A stretch of DNA of 64,000 bases from Exiguobacterium aestuarii (lineage in GTDB: Bacteria > Bacillota > Bacilli > Exiguobacteriales > Exiguobacteriaceae), in NCBI RefSeq assembly GCF_020171655.1, contig NZ_JAIVAC010000002.1:186001-250000 (forward strand). The letters run 5' to 3'. Position numbers and translations under genes: made by a program. Of the stretch, positions 37,813 through 46,534 are shown in pieces; the first letter of the stretch is position 1; each line of letters starts with the position of its first letter. Below the pieces are notes generated by a model. That model had not been told where the DNA came from. It saw only the letters and a program-made list of their open reading frames with translations, and searched no databases.

Positions 37813-38523
37813 ATGCGCATCAATAAATTCATCAGTGAATCAGGCAAGGCGTCCCGTCGCCAAGCCGATCGTCTCGTCGAAGAGGGACGCGTCACCATCA
37901 ACGGGAAAAAAGCAAAAATCGGCGACCAGGTCAAACCGGGGGATGAAGTCCTCGTCAACGGTTCGGTCGCACGTGTCGCACGAAACAACGTGTATATCGC
38001 CGTTCATAAGCCGGTCGGGATCACGAGTACGACAGAGAAGAAAGTAAAAGGAAACTTGGTCGACATGGTCAACCACCCGCTCCGCATCTTCAACATCGGT
38101 CGTCTCGATAAAGACTCGGAAGGCCTCATCCTCATGACGAACGATGGCGATATCGTCAACGAAATCCTTCGCGCAGAAGGCGAGCACGAGAAAGAATACA
38201 TCGTCTCGGTCGATAAGCCGATCACACCGGAGTTCGTCGAACAGATGGAAGCCGGCGTCAAAATCCTCGGACAGAAGACGCTACCGTGTAAAGTACGTCC
38301 GCTCTCGAAGTTCGACTTCAACATCACCCTCACGCAAGGACTCAACCGTCAGATCCGTCGGATGTGTGAGGCGCTCGGCTATGAAGTATTCCGCCTCCAA
38401 CGCGTGCGTGTCATGAACATCACGCTCGGAAAACTCCCGCCTGGACAATGGCGCGACCTTTCGAAAAAAGAGCGGGAGCAGTTGTTCCGCGAATTGAATT
38501 ACGAACCGAAAGAATGGTACTAA
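37813..38523 (+). CDS. rluF: 23S rRNA pseudouridine synthase RluF-type
   Basis: This 236-aa protein has an N-terminal S4 RNA-binding domain ([20 protein letters not shown]) and a RsuA/RluB-type catalytic domain. The catalytic Asp99 is in [13 protein letters not shown]. The [17 protein letters not shown] and [20 protein letters not shown] blocks point to RluF, which modifies U2604 (or U2605-like) of 23S rRNA. AAAGGA before the ATG at 37813 sets the start; a longer open frame upstream has no ribosome site. Confidence 0.88.
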   Translation: MRINKFISESGKASRRQADRLVEEGRVTINGKKAKIGDQVKPGDEVLVNGSVARVARNNVYIAVHKPVGITSTTEKKVKGNLVDMVNHPLRIFNIGRLDKDSEGLILMTNDGDIVNEILRAEGEHEKEYIVSVDKPITPEFVEQMEAGVKILGQKTLPCKVRPLSKFDFNITLTQGLNRQIRRMCEALGYEVFRLQRVRVMNITLGKLPPGQWRDLSKKEREQLFRELNYEPKEWY

Positions 38524-38557
38524 AACAAGCCTAGACGCGCGTCTAGGCTTGTTTTTT
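38524..38557. terminator. bidirectional terminator
   Basis: A perfect 15-bp palindrome, AACAAGCCTAGACGC/GCGTCTAGGCTTGTT, with a T run on the plus-strand side, between rluF and the convergent paralogue pair. Confidence 0.9.
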
Positions 38558-38990
38558 ATTCTGGTCGAAGCGATGCGACATAATCGGTCTCACGGCGAAT
38601 GAAACGTTTGAGTTGAGCGCTCAAGTCATCGAGCTGGCCCATTGTCGTTCTGAACTTGAAAGTCGCATGGAAGTGATCGAACGAATCGTGTGGCCACTCG
38701 TCATGGATGAAGACGTCGACTTGAATCGTGCCTGTCCGATCAATCAGTGTGAACGTGAGGCTGATTTTTTGGTCATCCGCATCCGGGTCCAACAACTCCC
38801 AAGTCACGGGATTCTTTCCCCATATGTTATTGAATCCATCGATTGAGTCAATCAGTTCTTGCAATGTCTCGTCCTGTATATATACATCTTGATTGCTCGA
38901 ACAGACGGATGCATGGAGCTGTAGCTTAACCTGATAAAACAGCTCAGTTTCATCCATCCAAATCCGTTCCATCTCGAATTGAGTTTTCAC
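38556..38990 (-). CDS. hypothetical protein, paralogue pair member 1 (GTG start)
   Basis: This ~144-aa soluble beta-rich protein aligns over its whole length with the next gene upstream: F.(M/L).RIW near the start, VS/ISLTF.L...G..QV in the middle, a TF.F.TTMGQ(L/M)DDL block and a final SLRPE. The GTG at 38990 is chosen because it aligns with the ATG of the paralogue and follows GGGTGAGG. The two genes are separated by ~35 nt. It may belong to a WapI-like immunity family; this is a weak resemblance only. Confidence 0.65.
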   Translation of the reverse strand: MKTQFEMERIWMDETELFYQVKLQLHASVCSSNQDVYIQDETLQELIDSIDGFNNIWGKNPVTWELLDPDADDQKISLTFTLIDRTGTIQVDVFIHDEWPHDSFDHFHATFKFRTTMGQLDDLSAQLKRFIRRETDYVASLRPE

Positions 38991-39025
38991 TCTCCTCACC
39001 CGCCTTTTCGTTTTAATCTGAACAC

Positions 39026-39439
39026 TTACTCTGGGCGAAGCGATTCGACCGAATTGGTTTCGCGTCCTAAGAATGCCGACAGTTGTCGCTGCAAATCATC
39101 CATCTGTCCCATCGTCGTCTCGAACGAGAACGTCGCATTCATATCTCCGTCATCACCTTTATTTTGCTCGATTGCGGCGCTGACTTGAACAACCCCTCTT
39201 ACATTCGCAAGCGCGAACGTCAAGGAGACACGGACGAGCGGAAGGTCAAGTATCCATATCTCCGGTGACTTCCCATTCCGTTCATTGAACGCTCGTAATG
39301 AAGAGATCAATGTGTTGATATCGGATGCTGTGACATACTCGTTCACGTTAACCTCGCACCACTTCCCTTTTAGCGTCATCATCACTTCGATTGCCAAATC
39401 GTCTTCCCATATTCGCCTCAGTTTGAACTGTTCTACCAT
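39026..39439 (-). CDS. hypothetical protein, paralogue pair member 2
   Basis: This ~137-aa protein is homologous to the adjacent downstream gene and shares the beta-rich centre, the TTMGQMDDL segment and the C-terminal SLRPE. The start at ATG 39439 is behind GGGG; an ATG and a GTG a few codons upstream are alternatives. The pair looks like a tandem duplication that has diverged widely. Function unknown. Confidence 0.65.
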   Translation of the reverse strand: MVEQFKLRRIWEDDLAIEVMMTLKGKWCEVNVNEYVTASDINTLISSLRAFNERNGKSPEIWILDLPLVRVSLTFALANVRGVVQVSAAIEQNKGDDGDMNATFSFETTMGQMDDLQRQLSAFLGRETNSVESLRPE

Positions 39440-39561
39440 CCTCATCCCCACGCTTTCGTTTCGACTATATCATGTCAATTTGATGAATCATTTAAATTTT
39501 TTACTCAAAACGGGAATATGAATGGTACAGATGATTTTCAAACGAAAAGAGGTGATTCGTC

Positions 39562-39888
39562 ATGAATGGTGCAATCTTTCCACACACCTCGGTCGGCAAG
39601 TGGTCTATCATCCTGATTGCCTTGTTTCTTGCCATGTATGTGCCGTTTCTCCTGCTCAATCAATTTGATACAATCTTCCACTCGACGCTTTGGAGCGACA
39701 ATACCGCAAACATGCTTCGACTCAGCTATATGACCACATTCTCCGTCCTCGGACTCGGAGCGTTTGTGACCGGATGGTGGGCTATTCTGAAGCAGAAAGA
39801 GTATGCTGTGCTCGTCTTTTTTGCCGCTGTGCTCAGCTCAGGTCTAGTCATGCTACTCGTGATGGAGTTAGTCGGAATCTTAGAGTAA
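39562..39888 (+). CDS. small membrane protein, three helices
   Basis: This 108-aa protein has three hydrophobic segments at about 15-35, 57-77 and 82-104. AAAGAGGTG precedes the ATG, and a clear terminator follows. No family recognised. Confidence 0.7.
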   Translation: MNGAIFPHTSVGKWSIILIALFLAMYVPFLLLNQFDTIFHSTLWSDNTANMLRLSYMTTFSVLGLGAFVTGWWAILKQKEYAVLVFFAAVLSSGLVMLLVMELVGILE

Positions 39889-39891
39889 TCA

Positions 39892-39923
39892 AAAACTAGG
39901 GCCTCCATAGAGACCCTAGTTTT
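39892..39923. terminator. bidirectional terminator
   Basis: AAAACTAGGG/CCCTAGTTTT with a 12-nt loop, between convergent genes. Confidence 0.85.
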
Positions 39924-40671
39924 ATTTCGCCGTCACGCCACCGTCTACCGGAAGTTCGATCCCGCTAATATGATTCGCTTCGTCTGACGCGAGGAATAGG
40001 ACAGCTGCCGCGACCTCATCCGCTTGTCCGAGATTCGGCAAAGCGATTTGATTCAAGAAGTGCTGCTTATAGTCCGGATGTTCCATATGCGGCGCACTCA
40101 TCGGTGTCACGATATACCCCGGATGCACCGAGTTGACGCGAATGTTTTGCTTCCCGTAATCGACGGCCGCTGCTTTCGTGAGAGAACGGACAGCACCTTT
40201 TGAGGCCGTGTATGCCCCGGCACCTGCCATACCTTTCAGTGCTGAGATGGAGGAGATGTTGACAATCGATCCTCCGCCATTTTCTGTCATGAGCGGAATC
40301 GCATACTGTGTCCCTAACATGACCCCATCGATGTTGATGCGATACGTGCGCGCCCAGTCCTCTTCTGTCTGTTCCAAGAACGGTTTCGCGAGTGCGATTC
40401 CGGCATTATTGATGAGGATATCCAATTTGCCACACGTCGCTTCCACTTCTGCAAACACGTCTTCCCAGCTTGAACGTGAGGTCACGTCATGCTTCACCGC
40501 GATGGCTTCCCCACCTTGTGCACGAATCGACTCGACTACGCTCCCTACCCCTTGTTCATTGATATCTGTTGCGACGACCGTCGCTCCTTCTTTGGCGAAT
40601 AGACGTGCCGTCGACTCTCCCATACCACTTCCTGCCCCTGTGATGACCGCTACTTTCCCCTGTAAACGCAT
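39922..40671 (-). CDS. SDR family oxidoreductase
   Basis: This 249-aa classical short-chain dehydrogenase has the cofactor motif TGAGSGMG (TGxxxGxG) near residue 12. NNAGIAL is in the middle, the catalytic Ser is in SIVNISSISA, and YTASKGA carries Tyr and Lys (YxxxK). Asp in VVATDINEQG favours NAD+ over NADP+. GGAG supports the ATG at 40671. It is transcribed divergently from a TetR gene, with a palindromic operator between them, so it is the probable regulatory target. Substrate unknown. Confidence 0.85.
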   Translation of the reverse strand: MRLQGKVAVITGAGSGMGESTARLFAKEGATVVATDINEQGVGSVVESIRAQGGEAIAVKHDVTSRSSWEDVFAEVEATCGKLDILINNAGIALAKPFLEQTEEDWARTYRINIDGVMLGTQYAIPLMTENGGGSIVNISSISALKGMAGAGAYTASKGAVRSLTKAAAVDYGKQNIRVNSVHPGYIVTPMSAPHMEHPDYKQHFLNQIALPNLGQADEVAAAVLFLASDEANHISGIELPVDGGVTAK

Positions 40672-40692
40672 TGTCCCAGCTCCATTCATTAA

Positions 40693-40717
40693 ATTATGAT
40701 AGTCTAACTATCATAAT
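40693..40717. promoter_or_regulatory. perfect 25-bp palindromic operator (TetR)
   Basis: ATTATGATAGT-CTA-ACTATCATAAT has 11-bp perfect arms. It lies between the divergent SDR and TetR genes and covers the SDR promoter region. Confidence 0.75.
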
Positions 40718-40794
40718 TATAATTGGATGTGACATTAATCTCAACGAAACTGCTCGAAGACGATATACTAAGGACAGACAATGAGGTGATGGAA

Positions 40795-41421
40795 TTGAGT
40801 AAACGACAACAAAACAAAGAAGAACGGATTCAACTGATTATTCAAGAGGCAGAACGCTTATTTTTAGAGAATGGCTTTGAGAAAGTTCAAATGCAGGACA
40901 TTGCGGATGCGGCAAGGATTGGGGTAGCGACACTGTTTCGCTATTTTCCGAAGAAAGACCAATTGATCGTCGCAGCGGCCGTCAAAAATCTACAGCCGAC
41001 ACTCGAGCGATTTGAACAGTTTGTGAATGAGGAAGGCAACGCCTATGAACGGCTCGAGATCATCTTGAACCACTTTTTCGAGATGCAGTTGGAGCGGACG
41101 GACCACGCCCGTTTTCGTGAGGCGTTCGAGAGCTATGCATCGTTCGTCGCCACACCCCTTCCTGGCATCGAGACATACATTGACGTACAACGACGAATCA
41201 TGCAGACGCTTGAACCGTTGATCGAAGACGGAAAGCGTGATGGCTCGTTCAGACCAGATATCGATGTGAAAGTGACAATTGTTACGATCATCAATGCATT
41301 CGGGACGTTCGGCAACAATATCATGTTGAAGTCGCACATCAGTTATTTAGAGGACGATATCGAACCGGCTGTGCAAATCAACGCATTAAAAGAGATGTTG
41401 CTCGCCTCCATTCGGGCATAA
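40795..41421 (+). CDS. TetR/AcrR family repressor (TTG start)
   Basis: The N-terminal helix-turn-helix reads IIQEAERLFLENGF, then MQDIADAARIGVATLFRYFPKKDQL, the standard TetR pattern. The rest is an alpha-helical ligand domain. GAGGTG at 40783-40788 is 6 nt before a TTG at 40795; the ATG at 40789 abuts the site and is too close. It very likely binds the adjacent palindrome, controls itself and represses the SDR gene. The inducer is unknown. Confidence 0.85.
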   Translation: MSKRQQNKEERIQLIIQEAERLFLENGFEKVQMQDIADAARIGVATLFRYFPKKDQLIVAAAVKNLQPTLERFEQFVNEEGNAYERLEIILNHFFEMQLERTDHARFREAFESYASFVATPLPGIETYIDVQRRIMQTLEPLIEDGKRDGSFRPDIDVKVTIVTIINAFGTFGNNIMLKSHISYLEDDIEPAVQINALKEMLLASIRA

Positions 41422-41422
41422 G

Positions 41423-41448
41423 AAAACCCCTTCCTCGTGAAGGGGTTT
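41423..41448. terminator. bidirectional terminator
   Basis: AAACCCCTTC/GAAGGGGTTT with a 5-nt loop, between convergent tetR and VOC genes. Confidence 0.88.
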
Positions 41449-41827
41449 ATTCGTGCAGTTCTAACGGTAGTCCATCCGGGTCGAAGAAGAAAGTCATCTT
41501 CTCTCCTGTAAAATCATCACGACGAATCGGTTCTGTCGCAATCCCACGTTCGTTTAATTCGGCAATGACGGACTCGATGTCGTGGACTTTAAACGCCAAG
41601 TGTCGAAGACCGCGCGCCTCTGGGAAATTTGGACGCTCGGGACTATTCGGTTTGATGAACAGCTCGAGCTCATATGTACCAAGACGTAAGTCGATTTTGT
41701 GATCCTGTTTCTCCGGGCGGTGGTGTTCTCGAATCACTTCGAATCCGAGTGCCTCGACATAAAAATGCTTGGCTTTATCGTAATCCGACGCAATGATTGC
41801 GACGTGGTGAATCGTATGTAAGTTCAT
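41447..41827 (-). CDS. gloA2: VOC family glyoxalase I-like metalloprotein (YaeR/SMU1112c type)
   Basis: This ~126-aa protein has metal-ligand blocks IHHVAIIASDYDKAKHFYV, LRHLAFKVHD and FFFDPDGLPLELHE, which match the YaeR-like glyoxalase I group. Ligands are His, His and Glu near residues 6-7, 72 and 123. It may isomerise methylglyoxal adducts, which would pair with methylglyoxal synthase elsewhere in the window. GGGG is 7 nt before the second of two adjacent ATGs. It follows a strong terminator belonging to an upstream structured RNA. Confidence 0.8.
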   Translation of the reverse strand: MNLHTIHHVAIIASDYDKAKHFYVEALGFEVIREHHRPEKQDHKIDLRLGTYELELFIKPNSPERPNFPEARGLRHLAFKVHDIESVIAELNERGIATEPIRRDDFTGEKMTFFFDPDGLPLELHE

Positions 41828-41844
41828 CATTCTACCCCCGTATA

Positions 41845-41962
41845 CAAAAAATGAGCACCTCTCACTAGAGGTGCTCTCGAAAGTCTACCGCGACGGACTA
41901 CGCTCCACAACGTGCTCCTCAAGGGAATGTCCGCCGTCTTACATAGACCAGCTCATCGCATG
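41845..41962 (-). ncRNA. candidate ~118-nt structured RNA (sRNA or 5' regulatory leader)
   Basis: A minus-strand promoter, TTGACG (41992-41997), 17 nt, TATAGT (41969-41974), would start RNA near 41962. Within it, GUCUA...UAGAC encloses CGGCGGAC...GUCCGUCG, giving nested helices around a ~30-nt G-rich loop. A perfect 10-bp terminator stem, GAGCACCTCT/AGAGGTGCTC, with a U run follows. No known riboswitch or 6S, SRP or tmRNA signature was recognised. The terminator lies 15-25 nt before the VOC gene, so it could be a free sRNA or a terminator-type leader of that gene. Confidence 0.55.
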
Positions 41963-42015
41963 TACTCAACTATATGCGAAACCTACGTCCTCGTCAATCT
42001 TTTCTTCAAATCCAG

Positions 42016-42078
42016 TTGACATCTTCCTAATTTTTAGGATAATCAATAGTGTTAGCACTCTTTATACAAGAGTGCCAA
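42016..42078 (+). promoter_or_regulatory. htpG promoter with CIRCE element
   Basis: A sigma-A promoter, TTGACA (42016-42021), 16 nt, GATAAT (42038-42043), is followed by TTAGCACTC-N9-GAGTGCCAA (42052-42078). This is 17 of 18 to the CIRCE consensus, placed at the expected transcription start. HrcA repression is therefore expected. Confidence 0.9.
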
Positions 42079-42105
42079 AATACAGACAAACAAGGGAGAA
42101 CGATC

Positions 42106-43974
42106 ATGACAAAGAAACAGTTTCAAACGGAATCGAAACGAATTTTAGAGTTGATGGTCCACTCAATTTATACACATAAGGACATCTTCTTGCGCGAGCT
42201 CATCTCGAACGCAAGTGACGCGATCGATAAGATGTATTATCGCGCCCTCTCCGACGAGAGCATCGAGTTCAACAAAGACGATTACTTCGTCAAAATCGAA
42301 CTCGATAAAGAGGCACGGACGATTACGATTCGCGACACGGGCATCGGGATGACAGAAGAAGAACTTGAAACGAATCTCGGAATTATTGCAAAGAGTGGTT
42401 CACTCGCCATGAAACAGGCGACGAAGATGGAAGAAGACCATAGCCTCATTGGTCAATTCGGGGTCGGATTCTATTCCGCGTTCATGGTCGCTGACCGTGT
42501 GACGGTACGGACTCGCTCGATTGACAGTGATCAAGGATACGTATGGGAGTCAGAAGGCACAGACGGCTATTCAATCGAACCGACAGACAAGGCGGACATC
42601 GGTACAGAAATCACGCTCCACTTGAAAGCAGACACAGAAGATGACGCGTATTCTTCATTCCTTGAAGAATACGAGATCCGCTCGCTCATCAAGAAACATT
42701 CGGACTTCATCCGTTACCCAATCAAACTTGATGTGACGAAACATCGTCAAAAAGAGGACTCAGAAGAGTATGAGGACTACAAGGAAGAAGAGACCGTCAA
42801 CAGCATGGTGCCGATTTGGCGGAAGCGTAAGAGCGAACTCAAAGACGAGGATTATAAGGCGTTCTATCACGAGAAGCGCTATGGCTTTGATGAGCCGCTC
42901 AAGCACCTTCACTTGAACGTCGACGGGACGATTCGTTATCAATCGATCCTCTACATCCCGTCAACGGTTCCGTTCGACTATTACACGAAAGAATTTGAGA
43001 AAGGGCTCGAGCTCTACTCGAACGGCGTGTTGATCATGGAGAAGTCACCAGACCTCTTGCCGGACTATTTCGGTTTCGTCAAAGGGATGGTCGACTCTGA
43101 AGACCTCTCACTCAACATTTCCCGTGAAATGTTGCAGCAAGACCGCCAGCTTCGCGTGATTGCGAAGAACTTGAAGTCAAAAATCAAAGGGATGCTCGAG
43201 AAGATGCTCCAAAACGAGCGTGAGGACTACGAGAAGTTCTATGAGTCGTTCGGTCGTCAATTGAAGTTCGGCGTGTACGACCAATTCGGCGCAGCCAAAG
43301 ACGAATTGAAAGACTTGATTCTCTTCCATTCTTCTCATGAGAAGAAACTCGTCTCGCTCAAAGAGTACGTCGAGCGGATGAAAGAAGATCAGAAGTATAT
43401 CTACTATGCGACAGGCGAATCGATTCATCGCATCGACCTCTTGCCACAAGCAGAGCGCTTGAAAGAGGAAGGATATGAAATCCTCTACTTCACAGAAGAA
43501 ATCGACGAGTTCGCAATCAAGATGCTTCAGTCGTATGACGACAAAGAGTTCAAGTCGATTGCGAGCGGCGACCTCGGTCTCGATGACGCGGAAGCGAAGT
43601 CGCTCAACGAAGACAACCAAGACTTGTTTGTTTTCATGAAAGAAGAACTCGGGGACCGCGTCAAAGAAGTTCGTGCCTCGACACGCCTTAAGTCACATCC
43701 AGTCTGTCTGACGGTCGCGGGTGACGTCTCGATTGAGATGGAGAAGATTTTGAACGCGATGCCAAATGGCGGCGGCATGAAAGCGGAGAAAGTGCTCGAA
43801 GTGAATGCTGAGCATGCCATCTTCCAGACGCTCCAACGTGTTTATAAGGAAGATGAAGCAAAAGCGAAACAATATACAGACCTCTTATATCAACAAGCCC
43901 TTCTCATTGAAGGGTTACCGATTGAAGATCCGGTAGCATATTCGAATGCGGTGTGTGCGTTGATGGCGGAGTAA
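42106..43974 (+). CDS. htpG: molecular chaperone HtpG (Hsp90)
   Basis: HtpG is the cytosolic bacterial Hsp90, an ATP-driven dimeric chaperone. This 622-aa protein has the GHKL ATPase blocks: [12 protein letters not shown] (~32-43), [11 protein letters not shown] (~79-89), [10 protein letters not shown] (~120) and GTEITL (~170). The middle-domain catalytic loop is [15 protein letters not shown]. The ATG follows AGGGAG. Unlike Bacillus subtilis, where htpG is not HrcA-controlled, this copy sits under a CIRCE element. Confidence 0.95.
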   Translation: MTKKQFQTESKRILELMVHSIYTHKDIFLRELISNASDAIDKMYYRALSDESIEFNKDDYFVKIELDKEARTITIRDTGIGMTEEELETNLGIIAKSGSLAMKQATKMEEDHSLIGQFGVGFYSAFMVADRVTVRTRSIDSDQGYVWESEGTDGYSIEPTDKADIGTEITLHLKADTEDDAYSSFLEEYEIRSLIKKHSDFIRYPIKLDVTKHRQKEDSEEYEDYKEEETVNSMVPIWRKRKSELKDEDYKAFYHEKRYGFDEPLKHLHLNVDGTIRYQSILYIPSTVPFDYYTKEFEKGLELYSNGVLIMEKSPDLLPDYFGFVKGMVDSEDLSLNISREMLQQDRQLRVIAKNLKSKIKGMLEKMLQNEREDYEKFYESFGRQLKFGVYDQFGAAKDELKDLILFHSSHEKKLVSLKEYVERMKEDQKYIYYATGESIHRIDLLPQAERLKEEGYEILYFTEEIDEFAIKMLQSYDDKEFKSIASGDLGLDDAEAKSLNEDNQDLFVFMKEELGDRVKEVRASTRLKSHPVCLTVAGDVSIEMEKILNAMPNGGGMKAEKVLEVNAEHAIFQTLQRVYKEDEAKAKQYTDLLYQQALLIEGLPIEDPVAYSNAVCALMAE

Positions 43975-43984
43975 TTTTAATCGA

Positions 43985-44062
43985 AAAAGACAGGCTAGAA
44001 ACTGAACTAAGAGTTTGATTTTTATGACAAACTTTTTAGTCAAGGTTTCGAACCTGTCTTTT
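43985..44062 (+). terminator. terminator of htpG (nested hairpins)
   Basis: The outer stem AAAAGACAGG/CCTGTCTTTT encloses an inner AGTTTG/CAAACT hairpin followed by TTTT. It marks the left edge of the A+T-rich island. Confidence 0.75.
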
Positions 44063-44075
44063 ATATTTGATGGCT

Positions 44076-45143
44076 TCAACAAAATCGTATTTGCATAGTT
44101 AATTTGAACAGCTTTTCACCATTGACGTCATGAAAAACACCAGCTTCGTAGCGTGATGTGGAAGGTGTGTCAAATGCAGTATGTGAATAAAGATAGTCTT
44201 TGAGACGATTACGATCGTAAATATGGTAGCAAATAATAGTCCCATTTTCTTTTACGATAATGTATCCTCCTGTGGCGGAATCAAGCCCAGACCACTTTTT
44301 ATTGGGCACCATACCTAATGCAATTGAAACTAACATCTCTTTTACTTTATGTTCAATTAACTCAATATCTTCGCCAGTTTTGTGAACATATGACTCAACA
44401 ACATCTTTGATTTTTTTTCCTCTTACGAACAATGAGCAGTAATACAAATCACTCAAAATTTTTGGCATTAGGAAATCAGTCATTTGTAGATTACGTGAGA
44501 AAGTATTATTCATGTATTTAAACTGCAACTGAATATCTTTACTTTCTAAATAAGCAGCACGTTCCATAAGTTTATTTCGACTATTCAAATTTTGAATTTC
44601 CTCGATAATTTCAGTCGTGACTGGTTTTGAAGGACTATAGTATACCGATGTAGGTTCAGAAGCGTTTAATAACGTGGGTTGACTCCCCATTAAAGATTTA
44701 ATACTGAATTCAAGCTGTGGTGAAAGACCTGTACGTTGATCATATATCTGGATTTTTAAATCACTCTTACTAGATGATGGACTTTTTATACTTTTAAGCT
44801 TCAGATCATGAATAAGCTCATCTAATTCAGGAACACTGAACGTACCACTTCCATTTTGTATAGCGTTTAGCAATTTTGTTCTTCCATTCGCAACATCTTC
44901 TTTGCTAACGCGATACTCCCCAATAGAATCTTTAACAATGACATACCCCTGATCAATATTCGAAATATCATACTCAATATCAATGTGTGGATTTTCAGTA
45001 TCAGCTTTATAGAGCTTAATTACTTCGTAACCTGCATCAGGTATTAAATTTAAATGGTCATCTACTATGTCGAGTTTCCCAGAACACATAGTATTTAAAA
45101 ATGCGTAAAACTCTGACCACTCACCTTTGTTATATTTGGACAT
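44076..45143 (-). CDS. HpaII-type restriction endonuclease
   Basis: This 355-aa protein matches the length and layout of the HpaII restriction enzyme family. Recognisable blocks are NKGEWSEFYAFL at the start and the central IQIYDQRTGLSPQLEFSIKSLMG with PTLLNASEPT. That central block is where HpaII-type enzymes keep the D...K catalytic residues. HpaII enzymes cut CCGG, but the specificity here is an inference from family. It starts at an ATG behind TTAGGAGAAG, 22 nt after the methyltransferase stop, so methylase and nuclease share a transcript. Codon use is visibly A+T-richer than in neighbouring genes. Confidence 0.78.
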   Translation of the reverse strand: MSKYNKGEWSEFYAFLNTMCSGKLDIVDDHLNLIPDAGYEVIKLYKADTENPHIDIEYDISNIDQGYVIVKDSIGEYRVSKEDVANGRTKLLNAIQNGSGTFSVPELDELIHDLKLKSIKSPSSSKSDLKIQIYDQRTGLSPQLEFSIKSLMGSQPTLLNASEPTSVYYSPSKPVTTEIIEEIQNLNSRNKLMERAAYLESKDIQLQFKYMNNTFSRNLQMTDFLMPKILSDLYYCSLFVRGKKIKDVVESYVHKTGEDIELIEHKVKEMLVSIALGMVPNKKWSGLDSATGGYIIVKENGTIICYHIYDRNRLKDYLYSHTAFDTPSTSRYEAGVFHDVNGEKLFKLTMQIRFC

Positions 45144-45165
45144 GAGCTTCTCCTAAGTTGTGTTT

Positions 45166-46329
45166 TTAAATCTTTAATGTCATTTGTTCATCTTTCATTT
45201 CTGCTTCTTGCAAGACTAACTTCATTTTATCTGCCACTGCTTTAATAACCGGGACCGCTACAGAATTTCCAAATTGTCTATACATTTGTGTCCTTGAAAC
45301 CGGAACAACAAATGATTCAGGAAAGCCCATGAGTCGCTTGCATTCAAGTTCGGAAAAGAGTCTTACACCTGTTGGGCCATCTTTAACAAAAGTGCCTGTC
45401 AATCGTTGAATTTTATGATAACTTGCAACTAATGTTTTAGCTTGAACATCTGAATCATGATCCACCAATTGAGGCTTCCCGTCATCTTTCTTAAATAGAT
45501 AACTATTCTGCAGATGCTCAGAAACTGTATATCCTTCAACATTCTTCTCTAGAATGGTTTTGATAGGAACTTTATTATCAGGGTCACCCTTAGGAAACTC
45601 AAACTCAGAAATATTCATATTAGGATGAAACCCAATAATTAAAACCCGCTTCCTAACGTGGGGTAACCCAAAATTTTGAGCATCCAATACGTCATGAAAC
45701 ACACTATATCCTAATTCCTCTAAGGCACTAACGATTATTTTAAATGTTTCTCCATTTTGAATAGTTAAAATGCCCGGTACATTTTCTAATAAAAACATTT
45801 TTGGCATATGCCATTTTAAAATTCTTAAAACATCAAAAAATAATGTTCCTTGAGTTTCGTGAGCAAAACCTTGTCGTTTTCCTATATTTGAAAATGGCTG
45901 ACACGGAAATCCCGCCAACAGCACATCATGTTCCGGAATATCTTTCTCATGAATTTTTGTTATATCACCGAAAGGTACTTCTCCATAGTTTGCTTCATAT
46001 GTCTTAGCTGCGTGTGGATCCCATTCTGCACTAAACACCCCCGTCGTATTTTCATCCTCGAAGCCTTTTCTAATGCCACCTATCCCAGCAAACAAATCAA
46101 TAAATCGTAATTTTCCATCCATCAGACGATCCTCCTCATTTTTTTCGTATATAGTCAATCCTTGTTGTAAAAGTAAATTACATCTCATTGAAAAGCTAAG
46201 CTTTTCATCAACATCTAGATTCATTATTTCTTCGTATAATTGGTCATCAATGTAAACACTTCTACTTTTTCTTTTATCATTATGAGGTAGAACCTTTCTT
46301 CCTGCTCCAGAGCGACTTCCCCCACGCAA
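45166..46329 (-). CDS. C5-cytosine DNA methyltransferase with DNA-binding-like N-terminus (TTG start)
   Basis: This 387-aa protein has all main C5-methyltransferase motifs: I FIDLFAGIGG (77-85), IV GFPCQPFS with catalytic Cys143, VI LENV, VIII QNFGLPHVRKR and X YRQFGNSVAVPV. A ~70-residue N-terminal extension begins MRGGSRSGAGRK and reads like a short ribbon-helix-helix-type DNA-binding segment, which could bind its own promoter. The TTG start follows GGAGG by 9 nt. It is expected to protect sites cut by the adjacent HpaII-type enzyme. It is the promoter-proximal gene, so methylation would come before cutting. Confidence 0.88.
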   Translation of the reverse strand: MRGGSRSGAGRKVLPHNDKRKSRSVYIDDQLYEEIMNLDVDEKLSFSMRCNLLLQQGLTIYEKNEEDRLMDGKLRFIDLFAGIGGIRKGFEDENTTGVFSAEWDPHAAKTYEANYGEVPFGDITKIHEKDIPEHDVLLAGFPCQPFSNIGKRQGFAHETQGTLFFDVLRILKWHMPKMFLLENVPGILTIQNGETFKIIVSALEELGYSVFHDVLDAQNFGLPHVRKRVLIIGFHPNMNISEFEFPKGDPDNKVPIKTILEKNVEGYTVSEHLQNSYLFKKDDGKPQLVDHDSDVQAKTLVASYHKIQRLTGTFVKDGPTGVRLFSELECKRLMGFPESFVVPVSRTQMYRQFGNSVAVPVIKAVADKMKLVLQEAEMKDEQMTLKI

Positions 46330-46534
46330 TTATAAGAACCTCCGTTCGCCATTATAACTTTGTAAGAAAACAATAGCATATGGATTTTGATTTAACAATT
46401 TGTTTTATCAATTATTATTCCGTAAATCCTTCATATACTCAATATATACACTAGCATTGCATCTTAATAGAAATGGGTAAAGTTACCTAAGTGTCGATTA
46501 AATCGGTTCTTAATAGAATTTAGGAGCAAACTCA

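Noticed and set aside
41845-41962. 6S RNA or SRP RNA identity for the structured RNA
   Set aside because: No closing long helix with a central bubble and no GGAA-tetraloop SRP hairpin could be drawn.
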